Shown here: piece by piece, positions 7,525-14,216 of the stretch
How positions within the stretch are numbered: the stretch's first letter is position 1
Layout: each line of letters begins with the position of its first letter
From: DASPWV01 sp046726375
Lineage (GTDB): Bacteria > Acidobacteriota > Vicinamibacteria > Vicinamibacterales > UBA2999
Direction: 5' to 3'
Assembly: GCA_046726375.1 (NCBI GenBank)
Contig: JBKPAJ010000255.1
Location: 1 to 15,404 of the forward strand
Length of the DNA stretch: 15,404 nucleotides
Notes under the pieces: generated by a model
Seen by the model: the letters and a program-made list of their open reading frames with translations, nothing else
The model's database searches: none
What the model was told of the DNA's origin: nothing
Position numbers and translations under genes: made by a program

Positions 7525-8142
7525 TCACTCCTGCCGGACGGCCACCGGCACGGCGCGCCGAATCGTTCGCGCGACGCCGTCTTCACCAACGAGTATTTCC
7601 AGATCCACTGATCCGCCGTCATTCGGCTCGACCAGCGGGATACCAAGGGGCACGAGCGCGGTGCGCGGCACGCGAACGCGAACGATGCTCATCGCGCTTG
7701 TATCGACGATTGGATCCGCGACGAGCACCACACCGGGCTCATAGCGCGATGTTGCTGTGTCGTCTCGCGTCCGTGGTCGTCGCGGTCGCGGCCGCTGCGT
7801 CTCGGCGGGTGCACCGCGACTTTGCGACGGCACATTCGCAACGACAGGGCCTCTGTCCACAGTGCGCGCGATGACCGGATCGGGCCGGCTCGTCTCTGCT
7901 GGCGCGCGCGACATCACCACGGCAGCCACGAGAGCCGCGGCCATCGATCCGATTGCGACGAGCGCCGCGACGGTGCGAAGCCTTCGACGACGGTGCGGGG
8001 CAAACGGCTGCACGACATCCCAGGTCCGCATCACCGCTGCGTGCACACGTAGTGGCGCCTGCTGATTGGTATCTTCGTCAGCCACGGCGCGCAGCGAACG
8101 TTCCAGTTCGACTATCTCCGAAGAGCGCGTCGGATCGTTCAT
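7525..8142 (-). CDS. Anti-sigma-like single-pass membrane protein
   Basis: A 205-residue protein whose ATG (8142-8140) overlaps the TGA of the ECF sigma gene (8141-8139) as ATGA, the usual translational coupling of a sigma factor and its antagonist. An N-terminal cytoplasmic region of ~55 residues (MNDPTRSSEIVELERSL...), with an arginine cluster HRRRRLR at 50-56, is followed by one membrane helix at about 57-77 (VAALVAIGSMAAALVAAVVM) and a periplasmic part ending in MSIVRVRVPRTALVPLGIPL, SVDLEILVGEDGVARTIRR. There are no cysteines and no HxxxCxxC motif, so it is not a zinc (ZAS) anti-sigma. The role rests on gene position and topology; a GTG three codons upstream is a weaker alternative start. 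Confidence 0.7.
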   Translation of the reverse strand: MNDPTRSSEIVELERSLRAVADEDTNQQAPLRVHAAVMRTWDVVQPFAPHRRRRLRTVAALVAIGSMAAALVAAVVMSRAPAETSRPDPVIARTVDRGPVVANVPSQSRGAPAETQRPRPRRPRTRDDTATSRYEPGVVLVADPIVDTSAMSIVRVRVPRTALVPLGIPLVEPNDGGSVDLEILVGEDGVARTIRRAVPVAVRQE

Positions 8143-8741
8143 GCCAGACACCTCGCCACCATGCGCGAATGTTCTGCCTGCGGAGAGCGAAGACGCTCGA
8201 CTAGAAGCGCGCGGCCACGGTGCAGGCGCGATCGAACCGTACTGACCGGCATGCCGATCACTGCCGCGGCGTCCGTATACGACAGTTCGTGAAGAGCGCA
8301 GAGGACGATGACCTCGCGATAGCGCGACGGCAGGCTGACAATGGCCTTCCTGAGACGGATCAGGTCCTGTGATCGAGTCAGGGCCGCGGAAGGATCGTCG
8401 AGGCTCGACGGCTCCGATCCGTTCGAGAAAGCATCGTCGAGATTAACACTTCGCGGCTCGCGCCGGAGGCGCGCTCGGGTCACGTTGCGCGCCACGCCGT
8501 ACAAGTACGTCGACAGGCACGCCCGCTGCGGATCGTACCGCGCCAGATCCCGCATCAGCGCCACGAACACCTCCTGCGTCACGTCTTCGGCCAACGTCAC
8601 CGAGCCGGTCATCGATCGGGCAAAGCGATAGACGATCGCCTGATACCGGCAGTAGATCGCCTCGAACGCATCCCGGTCACCGTCGCGAGCGCGCTCGACC
8701 AAATCGGCATCAGCCGGCTCGGCGGCTCCACCCGTAACCAT
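8139..8741 (-). CDS. ECF-family RNA polymerase sigma factor (first of two)
   Basis: A 200-residue protein. Region 2: AFEAIYCRYQAIVYRFARSM, AEDVTQEVFVALMRDLARYD, LSTYLYGVARNVTRARLRRE. Region 4: IVSLPSRYREVIVLCALHEL, SYTDAAAVIGMPVSTVRSRL, HRGRALLVERL. The start ATG 8741-8739 gives a normal N-terminus, though no strong ribosome site precedes it. It is the first gene of a minus-strand run: sigma, anti-sigma-like protein (4-base overlap), exported protein, second sigma. The layout suggests envelope signal sensing by the anti-sigma, release of the sigma factor, and probably autoregulation. It is divergent from the FAD oxidoreductase across a 312-base gap. I could not find a convincing ECF-type GGAAC/CGTC promoter upstream. 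Confidence 0.92.
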   Translation of the reverse strand: MVTGGAAEPADADLVERARDGDRDAFEAIYCRYQAIVYRFARSMTGSVTLAEDVTQEVFVALMRDLARYDPQRACLSTYLYGVARNVTRARLRREPRSVNLDDAFSNGSEPSSLDDPSAALTRSQDLIRLRKAIVSLPSRYREVIVLCALHELSYTDAAAVIGMPVSTVRSRLHRGRALLVERLRSPQAEHSRMVARCLA

Positions 8742-9053
8742 CTGCAGGTGATTGCTTCGAGCGGCAGGAAAGTTCCAGCGTGGCGCCCGATTACTACGCT
8801 CCGTTTACCGCTGCGGACTTGTCCGCCGGTCGCGGCCGTGTCGCGATCCCGCATACCCGTATCGTCGTCAGTCACACGGATGATGACGCGCTCGCCCGTA
8901 GTTCAAGTGCAAACGGCGCGTCGTCCCTTCAACACGAATTCAACAGAATTTTCACGCGGGCTGAAGAACCGTTGCCGTACGTTGTCCGTCAGCACATACG
9001 ATGAGCGATCTCTTTTCGTGCCCGCATCGGCGAGTGCCACCTGAGGCAGCCGT
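8742..9053. other. Divergent intergenic region between sigma operon and FAD oxidoreductase
   Basis: This gap must hold the promoters of both the sigma operon (leftward) and the oxidoreductase pair (rightward). Visible elements are a GGAA-AG-TTCC small palindrome near 8767-8776 and a direct repeat of TTCAACA at 8928-8934 and 8939-8945, spaced one helical turn apart. No clear sigma-70 promoter pair was found on either strand. A possible small gene at 8780-9004 is listed separately. Confidence 0.5.
8780..9004 (+). CDS. Possible small protein, unrecognised
   Basis: A 74-residue frame starting at GTG 8780 with AGGAAAG (8766-8772) upstream and ending TGA 9004, 49 bases before the FAD oxidoreductase. 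The product has a mixed composition (APFTAADLSAGRGRVAIPHT, LQHEFNRIFTRAEEPLPYVV) more protein-like than the arginine-rich shadow frames, but its third-position GC is only moderate (about 46 of 74) compared with neighbours. I recognise no family. It may equally be non-coding regulatory DNA. Confidence 0.2.
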   Translation: MAPDYYAPFTAADLSAGRGRVAIPHTRIVVSHTDDDALARSSSANGASSLQHEFNRIFTRAEEPLPYVVRQHIR

Positions 9054-10415
9054 ATGACGTCGTCGCTTCCGATTCGAGAACTTCTGGACGCGCTTAACGG
9101 CCGCGTCATCGCACCGGATGATGCTCGTTATGAGGAAATGCGTGTCGTCTTTCCCGGCGGAGTGGATCGCCGGCCGGCGGCGATCGTCCGGCCCACCACT
9201 GCCGAGGAGGTGCGCAAGACCATTCGCTGGGCGCGCGAACGCAGCCTTCCCCTTGCGGTCCGGAGCGGCGGTCACAGTGTTCACAGCACGACCGACGACG
9301 GGGTTGTACTCGACTTGCGTGACATGAAGGCCGTCGACATCGATGTGCAAAGCCGAACGGCGTGGGCGCAAGCGGGCTTGACCGCCGCTGAATACTCGGC
9401 GAGCGTCGGCGCGCATCGACTCGCCACGGGTTTCGGCGATACCGGATCGGTGGGAATCGGCGGTCTCACGTTAGGCGGGGGTATCGGCTATCTCACGCGC
9501 AAGCACGGCCTCACGATCGACAGCCTGCTGGGCGCCGAGCTCGTGACCGCGGACGGCGAAGTGCGCCAGGTTGACGCCTCCTCGCACCCCGAGCTGTTTT
9601 GGGCAATTCGCGGCGGCGGCGGCAACTTCGGCGTGGCGACGCGTTTCCGGTTTCGTCTGCAACCAGTCGATCGCATCGTTGGCGGAATGCTGATGCTTCC
9701 GGCAACACCCGAGGTGATGGCTGGATTCGTTGCGCTCGCGGAGGCCGCACCCGATGAATTGACAACGACCGCACACGCGATGCCCGCCCCTCCGGCGCCG
9801 TTCGTGCCACCGGAGCACCAGGGCAAGCTCGTGGTTCTCGCCTTCATGTGCTACGCCGGCGATCGCGAAGCCGGCGAAAAGGTGCTCGCTCCGTTCCGGC
9901 AGTTGGCGACGCCGCTCGCTGACATGCTGCGGCCCATGACGTATCCGGAGATTTACCCGCCCGACGACCCGTCGTTTCACCCGACAGCGGTCGGGCGCGC
10001 GATGTTCCTCGACCGTGTCGATCGCAACGTCGCACAAACGATCGTGGGCTATTTGCGCGCGTCGGATGCGCCGATGCGCGTCGCGCAGATTCGCGTGCTC
10101 GGAGGTGCCATGGCACGCGTACCGGTCGACGCGACCGCGTTTGCGCATCGAGACTGTCGTATCATGGTGACCCTCGCGGCGTTCTACCAGGGAGAAATGG
10201 ATCGCGCTGTTCGTCAAGCGTGGATCAATGACTTCGCCGCCGCCTTGTATCAAGGCAACCGAGGGGCGTACGTCAACTTCCTGAACAACGAGGGGCGCGC
10301 TCGGGTGCGGGCGGCGTATCCGGGATCGACTTGGGATCGTCTGGCAGCGATCAAGGCTCGTTACGACCCTGAGAATATGTTCCGCTTGAACGAAAACATC
10401 CGTCCTTCGCCGTGA
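9054..10415 (+). CDS. FAD-binding oxidoreductase, berberine-bridge-enzyme type
   Basis: A 453-residue protein starting at ATG 9054 with GAGG 7 bases upstream. The N-terminal FAD_binding_4 (PP-loop) domain spans about 40-210: PAAIVRPTTAEEVRKTIRWA, RSGGHSVHS with His74 as the expected 8-alpha-histidyl FAD attachment, GSVGIGGLTLGGGIGYLTRK and ELFWAIRGGGGNFGVATRFR. The C-terminal BBE segment is recognisable at NFLNNEGRARVRAAYPGSTW to YDPENMFRLNENI. Where bicovalent members have a Cys (GxCPxxGxGG), this protein has Thr130 (GDTGSVGIGG), so FAD is probably held by His74 alone. No signal peptide is seen, so it is likely cytoplasmic. Relatives oxidise sugars, alkaloids or aromatic alcohols; the substrate is unknown. 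The reductase gene follows after 18 bases and is probably co-transcribed. Confidence 0.9.
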   Translation: MTSSLPIRELLDALNGRVIAPDDARYEEMRVVFPGGVDRRPAAIVRPTTAEEVRKTIRWARERSLPLAVRSGGHSVHSTTDDGVVLDLRDMKAVDIDVQSRTAWAQAGLTAAEYSASVGAHRLATGFGDTGSVGIGGLTLGGGIGYLTRKHGLTIDSLLGAELVTADGEVRQVDASSHPELFWAIRGGGGNFGVATRFRFRLQPVDRIVGGMLMLPATPEVMAGFVALAEAAPDELTTTAHAMPAPPAPFVPPEHQGKLVVLAFMCYAGDREAGEKVLAPFRQLATPLADMLRPMTYPEIYPPDDPSFHPTAVGRAMFLDRVDRNVAQTIVGYLRASDAPMRVAQIRVLGGAMARVPVDATAFAHRDCRIMVTLAAFYQGEMDRAVRQAWINDFAAALYQGNRGAYVNFLNNEGRARVRAAYPGSTWDRLAAIKARYDPENMFRLNENIRPSP

Positions 10416-10433
10416 TCAGCCAATAGGTGATCT

Positions 10434-11021
10434 ATGAGGAAGCTGATCGTCCAGGAGTTCATGACGCTCGACGGTCTCGTGTCGGGGCCGGGCGAGAGCG
10501 TCGAGTTCATTGCGGCGTCGACGGGCGGTGATCAGAGTTTCGGGCAGGAGCAGATGGCGCTCATGAATGAGGTCGATCTGATTCTGCTCGGCAGGGTCAC
10601 GTATCGGATGTTCGCCGGATATTGGCCCAACGTTACCACGGGAGCCGACAAACCGTTCGCGGAGAAGTTGAATGCGACGCCCAAAATCGTCTTCTCAAGG
10701 ACATTGCAGCGAGCTCCATGGGGTATGTGGAGCGACGCCAGAATCGTCGCGCGAAACGCCACCGATGAAATCGCGAACCTGAAACGGCAACCAGGCAAAG
10801 GCATGATCATCTGGGGCAGCATCTCCCTCGCGCAAGCCGTGATCGACGAAGGACTGATGGACGAATATCGCGTCGTCATCTGTCCCGCTGTGCTGGGAGC
10901 AGGAAGGCCGCTTTTCAGCAGCAACGCACGACGCATGAAGCTGGTGGACGCCCGGACATCGGACTTCGGAGCAGTGTCACTGAAGTACGTCGATGCGGCC
11001 GGGGTGCCCGCTCTTGTCTGA
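10434..11021 (+). CDS. Dihydrofolate-reductase-family (RibD C-terminal domain) protein
   Basis: A 195-residue protein starting at ATG 10434 with AGGTG 6 bases before it. The RibD_C/DHFR-like fold is shown by MRKLIVQEFMTLDGLVSGPG, VDLILLGRVTYRMFAGYWP, KIVFSRTLQRAPWGMW, GKGMIIWGSISLAQAVIDEG and DEYRVVICPAVLGAGRPLFS. Such stand-alone proteins are predicted NAD(P)H-dependent reductases; few have known substrates, and being called DHFR-family does not mean it makes tetrahydrofolate. It lies directly after the FAD oxidoreductase, so a shared small-molecule redox pathway is possible but not shown. The next plus-strand gene is over 1 kb away. Confidence 0.88.
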   Translation: MRKLIVQEFMTLDGLVSGPGESVEFIAASTGGDQSFGQEQMALMNEVDLILLGRVTYRMFAGYWPNVTTGADKPFAEKLNATPKIVFSRTLQRAPWGMWSDARIVARNATDEIANLKRQPGKGMIIWGSISLAQAVIDEGLMDEYRVVICPAVLGAGRPLFSSNARRMKLVDARTSDFGAVSLKYVDAAGVPALV

Positions 11022-11238
11022 CCGCCCCTCACGGCACACGCTCATGACCGACATCCGGCCGAGTGACATATGCGAATAATCATCGCCGCGTTGTCTCAAG
11101 GCTGCGCCATTCAGCTCGGGCAACGTGAGCCTGACTTATTGTTTGCGATCCGAGTCAGCGAGTCCGGAGGCATCGCTCGACTAGGAAATGCGGCCTGGCT
11201 TGCGCGAATGCGTTCTGTCCGCGGTGATACGGCCGGCA
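11022..11238. other. Intergenic region, nothing recognised
   Basis: This gap lies between the convergent ends of the reductase gene and the glycine-zipper gene. Open frames on both strands (for example 11070-11300 plus) are short and arginine-rich. I see no strong terminator hairpin, although a transcription end is expected here for both sides. Confidence 0.5.
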
Positions 11239-11606
11239 TCAACGACCGAGTTTGTATCCCACGACGCCTCCGACGATGGCCCCGATGGGCGCGCCGATAA
11301 TGAATCCGGCGAGCGCGGGGTCGTCGCAACGGCAGCGATCGCCTTCGATCTTCACACCAACGTAACCTCCGGCGACCATTCCCGCGAACGTGCGATCGTT
11401 GCGAACATTCGCTGCTTCGCCGATCCGCGAGGTCGTGCAGGCGGCCGGCGCGATTGGAGCGCGTCGAGCTGTAACTGATTCGCATTGATTCGCGCGATGG
11501 ATTGCTGCAGCTTCCCCGGCGATGCTACGGCGATGGAATCCGCTTGCGCCAAGCTGATGCCCGCGAGGGTAAGAACCAGAGTGAGCGCGATGATGCGATG
11601 AGCCAT
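11239..11606 (-). pseudogene. Exported glycine-zipper protein, frameshifted
   Basis: ATG 11606-11604 follows GGAGG and opens a good signal peptide (MAHRIIALTLVLTLAGISLA, cleavage near QADS) and a helix-like KLQQSIARINANQLQLDAL. That frame then becomes arginine/proline-rich and stops near 11352. In the next frame the sequence continues sensibly as RIGEAANVRNDRTFAGMVAG, GYVGVKIEGDRCRCDDPALA, then the glycine zipper GFIIGAPIGAIVGGVVGYKL, GR and TGA at 11241-11239. The 368-base span is one base short of 123 codons, so one base is missing, most likely around 11425-11470. Reconstructed length is about 122 residues. Glycine-zipper proteins insert in or associate with the envelope. The CRC pair in the middle is notable. 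As read, the zipper is not translated. Confidence 0.65.
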
Positions 11607-11845
11607 CGGTGACGTCCTCCGTGTCTCGAAATGTGCAAGACGGCCGGCAACAGGTTCACCTCGGCAGCGGTACGACCAGAGATGACTGGCTATTACATTC
11701 AGGTAATTGCTGAACCCATCGTCGTCGCCTGAACCGGATTGTCGGATGATGTCTATGGGTCTGTACGCTTCGTGACGTTCGATGTCTGCTTCGGCCGGTC
11801 GCTTCAGATCTGACCCGGTGGGATGGGTTTCCGGCGTTCAGCCCG
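11607..11845. other. Intergenic region, nothing recognised
   Basis: This is the upstream region of the glycine-zipper gene and the region past the end of the truncated exported gene at 11846. An open frame on the minus strand (11656-11868) continues in the neighbouring frame past that truncation but shows no family resemblance. If the DUF1259 reading of the stub is right, the rest of that gene should have been here and is gone. Confidence 0.45.
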
Positions 11846-12007
11846 TTATAGAGGAACCTTGAGCACACCTTCCTTGAAATCCCGGGTCTTGCCGAGCGCC
11901 GCGATCATCGTCTTGTATTCAGCGGGCATCTCCTGCGCAGCGAGCGGCGCGGCGAAGAACAGCACGACTGCAATCAAGACAACGACAAACCTAACCGCAG
12001 AGCTCAC
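11846..12007 (-). pseudogene. Truncated exported gene, possible DUF1259 (LppY/LpqO-like) stub
   Basis: From GTG 12007 (a TTG at 12046 is also possible) the frame encodes a strong signal peptide, VRFVVVLIAVVLFFAAPLA with cleavage after AAQ, then EMPAEYKTMIAALGKTRDFK, EGVLKVPL and a stop at 11846. The mature piece matches the opening of DUF1259 proteins as I know them (an ALGR.G...GVLKV-P block before a DLKVTV strand), but the expected DLKVTV continuation is absent in all three downstream frames. I read it as the 5' stub of a gene that lost its body. It could also be a genuine 53-residue exported peptide. No clear ribosome site. Confidence 0.4.
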
Positions 12008-12139
12008 TTGAATTCGGAACGCCAACGGCGCGAAACGCTCGAACAATGCCGGTTTCGGCCCGCGCGTTGGAATCGGCTCGATGCCACGATTGCGAACACA
12101 AGTGAATTGAGGGGCTAAGGCAGATCATGGCAACACCGT

Positions 12140-12189
12140 TTGACTTGCGTAACACGCGTCCTATAGTCTGCAACCCGGGTTACGCAGTC
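12140..12189 (+). promoter_or_regulatory. Sigma-70-like promoter with overlapping inverted repeat, upstream of the ChrB-type gene
   Basis: TTGACT (12140-12145) and TATAGT (12162-12167) are spaced 16 bases and end 35 bases before the ChrB-type ATG at 12203. An inverted repeat TGCGTAAC (12146-12153) and GTTACGCA (12179-12186) encloses the -10 box. The arms extend to GAC on the left and GTC on the right if one bulged T is allowed. The arm centres are 33 bases apart, about three helical turns, so a regulator could bind both on one face. It is the best promoter/operator candidate in the window and fits control of the efflux operon by its first gene. Confidence 0.6.
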
Positions 12190-12202
12190 AAGCAATCTAC
12201 GA

Positions 12203-12816
12203 ATGAGATCGCAGCGCAAGGCCAAGTCGCAGACTGCTCGGGCCGCCACGGTCCAGAAACCCGCGCGCAACTGGCTGTTGTTCGTACACCAGTTGCGGGC
12301 GAAGCCGTCGACCCGTCGCGTGCAGACATGGCGCCGCTTGCAGCAGTTCGGCGCGATTCCGTTGAAGCAAGCTGTGTATAGCATGTCTTCCGCGTGGCTC
12401 ATTCGCCGGTTCATCGATGCGCAGGCACGGTTCGGAGTCGCGCCGGATCGGCCGACCTTACCTGATCGCGCCGTGCCATTCGAGATGTTTGGCGTCGAGT
12501 TCAGTCATCGCGGTAACAACTACACCTTTGAAACATTGTGTTCGGTGTGCGGCGTTCGCGATGTCGCCGTCACGCGCGTCGCGGCGGGCGTCCACGATCT
12601 CGATTTGAAGATGAACGTTTCGGCGCTGTTGAAGGGCCCCCAGTTGCAGCCATGAGCGACGGTTTGCAACTTGCCAATAGCGACGATGACAAATTACTCG
12701 CCGAGGGGATGACCCTTTTCGACTCGTTGTATCGGTCCTTCGAGCAAACAACGCGATTGGCCGGGCCGAGGCCAGTAGGGCGTTCACGCGGCCGATCAAC
12801 ACGCCCAACGTCATGA
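12203..12816 (+). pseudogene. chrB: ChrB-type chromate-response regulator, internally shortened and frameshifted
   Basis: ChrB proteins sense chromate and regulate chr operons. The N-terminal part matches the start of the ChrB N domain: NWLLFVHQLRAKPSTRRVQT, WRRLQQFGAIPLKQAVY (residues ~23-59). Directly after this, at 12380-12383, comes the ChrB C-terminal domain: MSSAWLIRRFIDAQARFGVA, AVPFEMFGVEFSHRGNNYTF, GVHDLDLK. The rest of the N domain and the linker, probably 100 or more residues, are missing with the frame kept. After DLK the frame runs out as MNVSALLKGPQLQP and stops, but one frame over continues DERFGAVEGPPVAAMSDGLQ, DDKLLAEGMTLFDSLYRSFE to TGA at 12814-12816. Restoring one G after 12610 gives DLKDERFG, the natural reading. 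The final TGA overlaps the TolC ATG (ATGA), so the repaired frame looks like the functional arrangement. No strong ribosome site at 12203. Confidence 0.7.
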
Positions 12817-14201
12817 CACGTCTACCGAAATCTTTCGCTCTGTGCGGTCTCGCGGTTTGGTGGCTTTTGGTTCCCCGCACTGCTTCTGGACAGGCGGTCC
12901 CAGCGCAGCGTGTCACGTTGCCGGTGGCCGTCGAACTGGCTATTCGCAACTATCCGGCGCTTCAGGAAAGCCGCGCGCGGGCGGAAGCCGCGAGTCAAAC
13001 CGTCGCGGTCGCGGAGACGGCCTATCTGCCGCGTCTCGATGCGCTCGTTCAATTGAATCGTGCGACTCACAACAACGTCTTCGGACTGCTCTTGCCACAA
13101 AGTGTCATTCCGCCAATTTCAGGGCCAGTGCTCGGCACGCGCAGTGCGGACAGTGTGTGGGGCTCGGCGGCGGGTGTCCTCCTTTCCTGGGAGGCCGTCG
13201 ACTTCGGCGTTCGAAAGGCGAATGTCGATGCCGCGCGACGCCAAACAGAAGCTGCCCGGGCGCAGGCGGCATTGAGCGAGCTCGACGTCGCTGCTGCCGC
13301 GGCCGACGCGTTTCTCACCGTGCTTGCGGCAGAAGAAGGCGTCCGCGCCGCGCAGGCAAACGTCGACCGGCTCAGGGTGTTCGCCGATGCCGTCACCGCG
13401 CTGGTACGGGCGCAACTGCGGCCGGGGGCCGACGAATCTCGTGCTGTCGCCGAGCTCGCGCTCGCTCGCAATCAACTCAGCCTCGCGGCGCAACAACATG
13501 CTCTCGCGATCGCCACACTCGCGGGGGCGACGGGCTTGCCGGGGACGGAAATTACCGCGGACGCGACGGGCGTTATGGAGCTGCCGACGGTGATGGCATC
13601 GGCAGCGGCGGTCGCATCGCATCCCGCTGTGCAGGCCGATGCCGCCGCGGTCGAAGCCGTGCGTGCACGCGAGCGCGCGCTGGGACGTGCGTTTCTGCCG
13701 CGCCTCACGTTGCAGGGCGCCGTGTCTGGACGCGGCAGCGACGCGCAAGTGCCAGGTGTCATCACCGGCGCCTCTGCCTTTCGCGTACCGAATTGGGCCC
13801 TCGGCGCGGTCGTGAGCTTCCCTGTCTTTGACGTCTTCTCGAGCGGGGCGCAGAAGAACGTCGAGGTACAACACGAGGCTGCCGCCCGCGCACGTCAGGA
13901 GCAAACGCGCCAGAACGTCGCGACCGCGCAGGCTCGCGCCCGAGCGCTCGTGAACGCCTCCGCCGAGATCGCGAAGAACACACCTGTCGCGCGCGCCGCC
14001 GCCGTGGAGGCCGAGAGTCGCGCGCGTGCGCGCTATGACGCAGGACTGGCCAGCGTGACCGAAGTCGCCGACGCGCAGCGTCTCCTCGCCCAGGCCGAAG
14101 CGGACAATGCCGTCGCGCGTCTCAGCATGTGGCGGGCGCTGCTCGCGGTCGCTCAAGCGAGCGGCGATTTGCGGCCCTTCCTATCGCAGCTCACGCCGTA
14201 A
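12813..14201 (+). CDS. TolC-family outer-membrane efflux protein
   Basis: A 462-residue protein with ATG 12813 overlapping the ChrB-type stop. The signal peptide has a hydrophobic core CGLAVWWLLVPRTASG, with cleavage near GQA. It shows two OEP repeats of the TolC fold: VTLPVAVELAIRNYPALQES to ADAFLTVLAAEEGVRAAQAN, and a second from AAAVASHPAVQADAAAVEAV through RAFLPRLTLQGAVSG and WALGAVVSFPVFDVFSSGAQ to ARARYDAGLASVTEVADAQR, ending in the usual long alanine-rich alpha-barrel helices. It forms the outer-membrane channel of a tripartite efflux pump. The RND permease starts 15 bases later; together they are the export part of the operon behind the ChrB-type gene. Confidence 0.93.
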   Translation: MTRLPKSFALCGLAVWWLLVPRTASGQAVPAQRVTLPVAVELAIRNYPALQESRARAEAASQTVAVAETAYLPRLDALVQLNRATHNNVFGLLLPQSVIPPISGPVLGTRSADSVWGSAAGVLLSWEAVDFGVRKANVDAARRQTEAARAQAALSELDVAAAAADAFLTVLAAEEGVRAAQANVDRLRVFADAVTALVRAQLRPGADESRAVAELALARNQLSLAAQQHALAIATLAGATGLPGTEITADATGVMELPTVMASAAAVASHPAVQADAAAVEAVRARERALGRAFLPRLTLQGAVSGRGSDAQVPGVITGASAFRVPNWALGAVVSFPVFDVFSSGAQKNVEVQHEAAARARQEQTRQNVATAQARARALVNASAEIAKNTPVARAAAVEAESRARARYDAGLASVTEVADAQRLLAQAEADNAVARLSMWRALLAVAQASGDLRPFLSQLTP

Positions 14202-14216
14202 GAGAGGTTTGTTGGT

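Noticed and set aside
6587..7744. 385-residue plus-strand frame
   Set aside because: Antisense to the exported protein and the anti-sigma-like gene; no family resemblance.
8742..8777. ECF-type promoter (GGAAC near 8772-8776, minus strand) for autoregulation of the sigma operon
   Set aside because: No CGTC-like -10 at 16-17 bases; the match is to the first half only.
9471..10253. 260-residue minus-strand frame
   Set aside because: Antisense to the FAD oxidoreductase; composition typical of a shadow frame.
13119..14156. 345-residue minus-strand frame, and the 12842-13831 plus-strand frame
   Set aside because: Both overlap the TolC gene, whose domain content is unambiguous.
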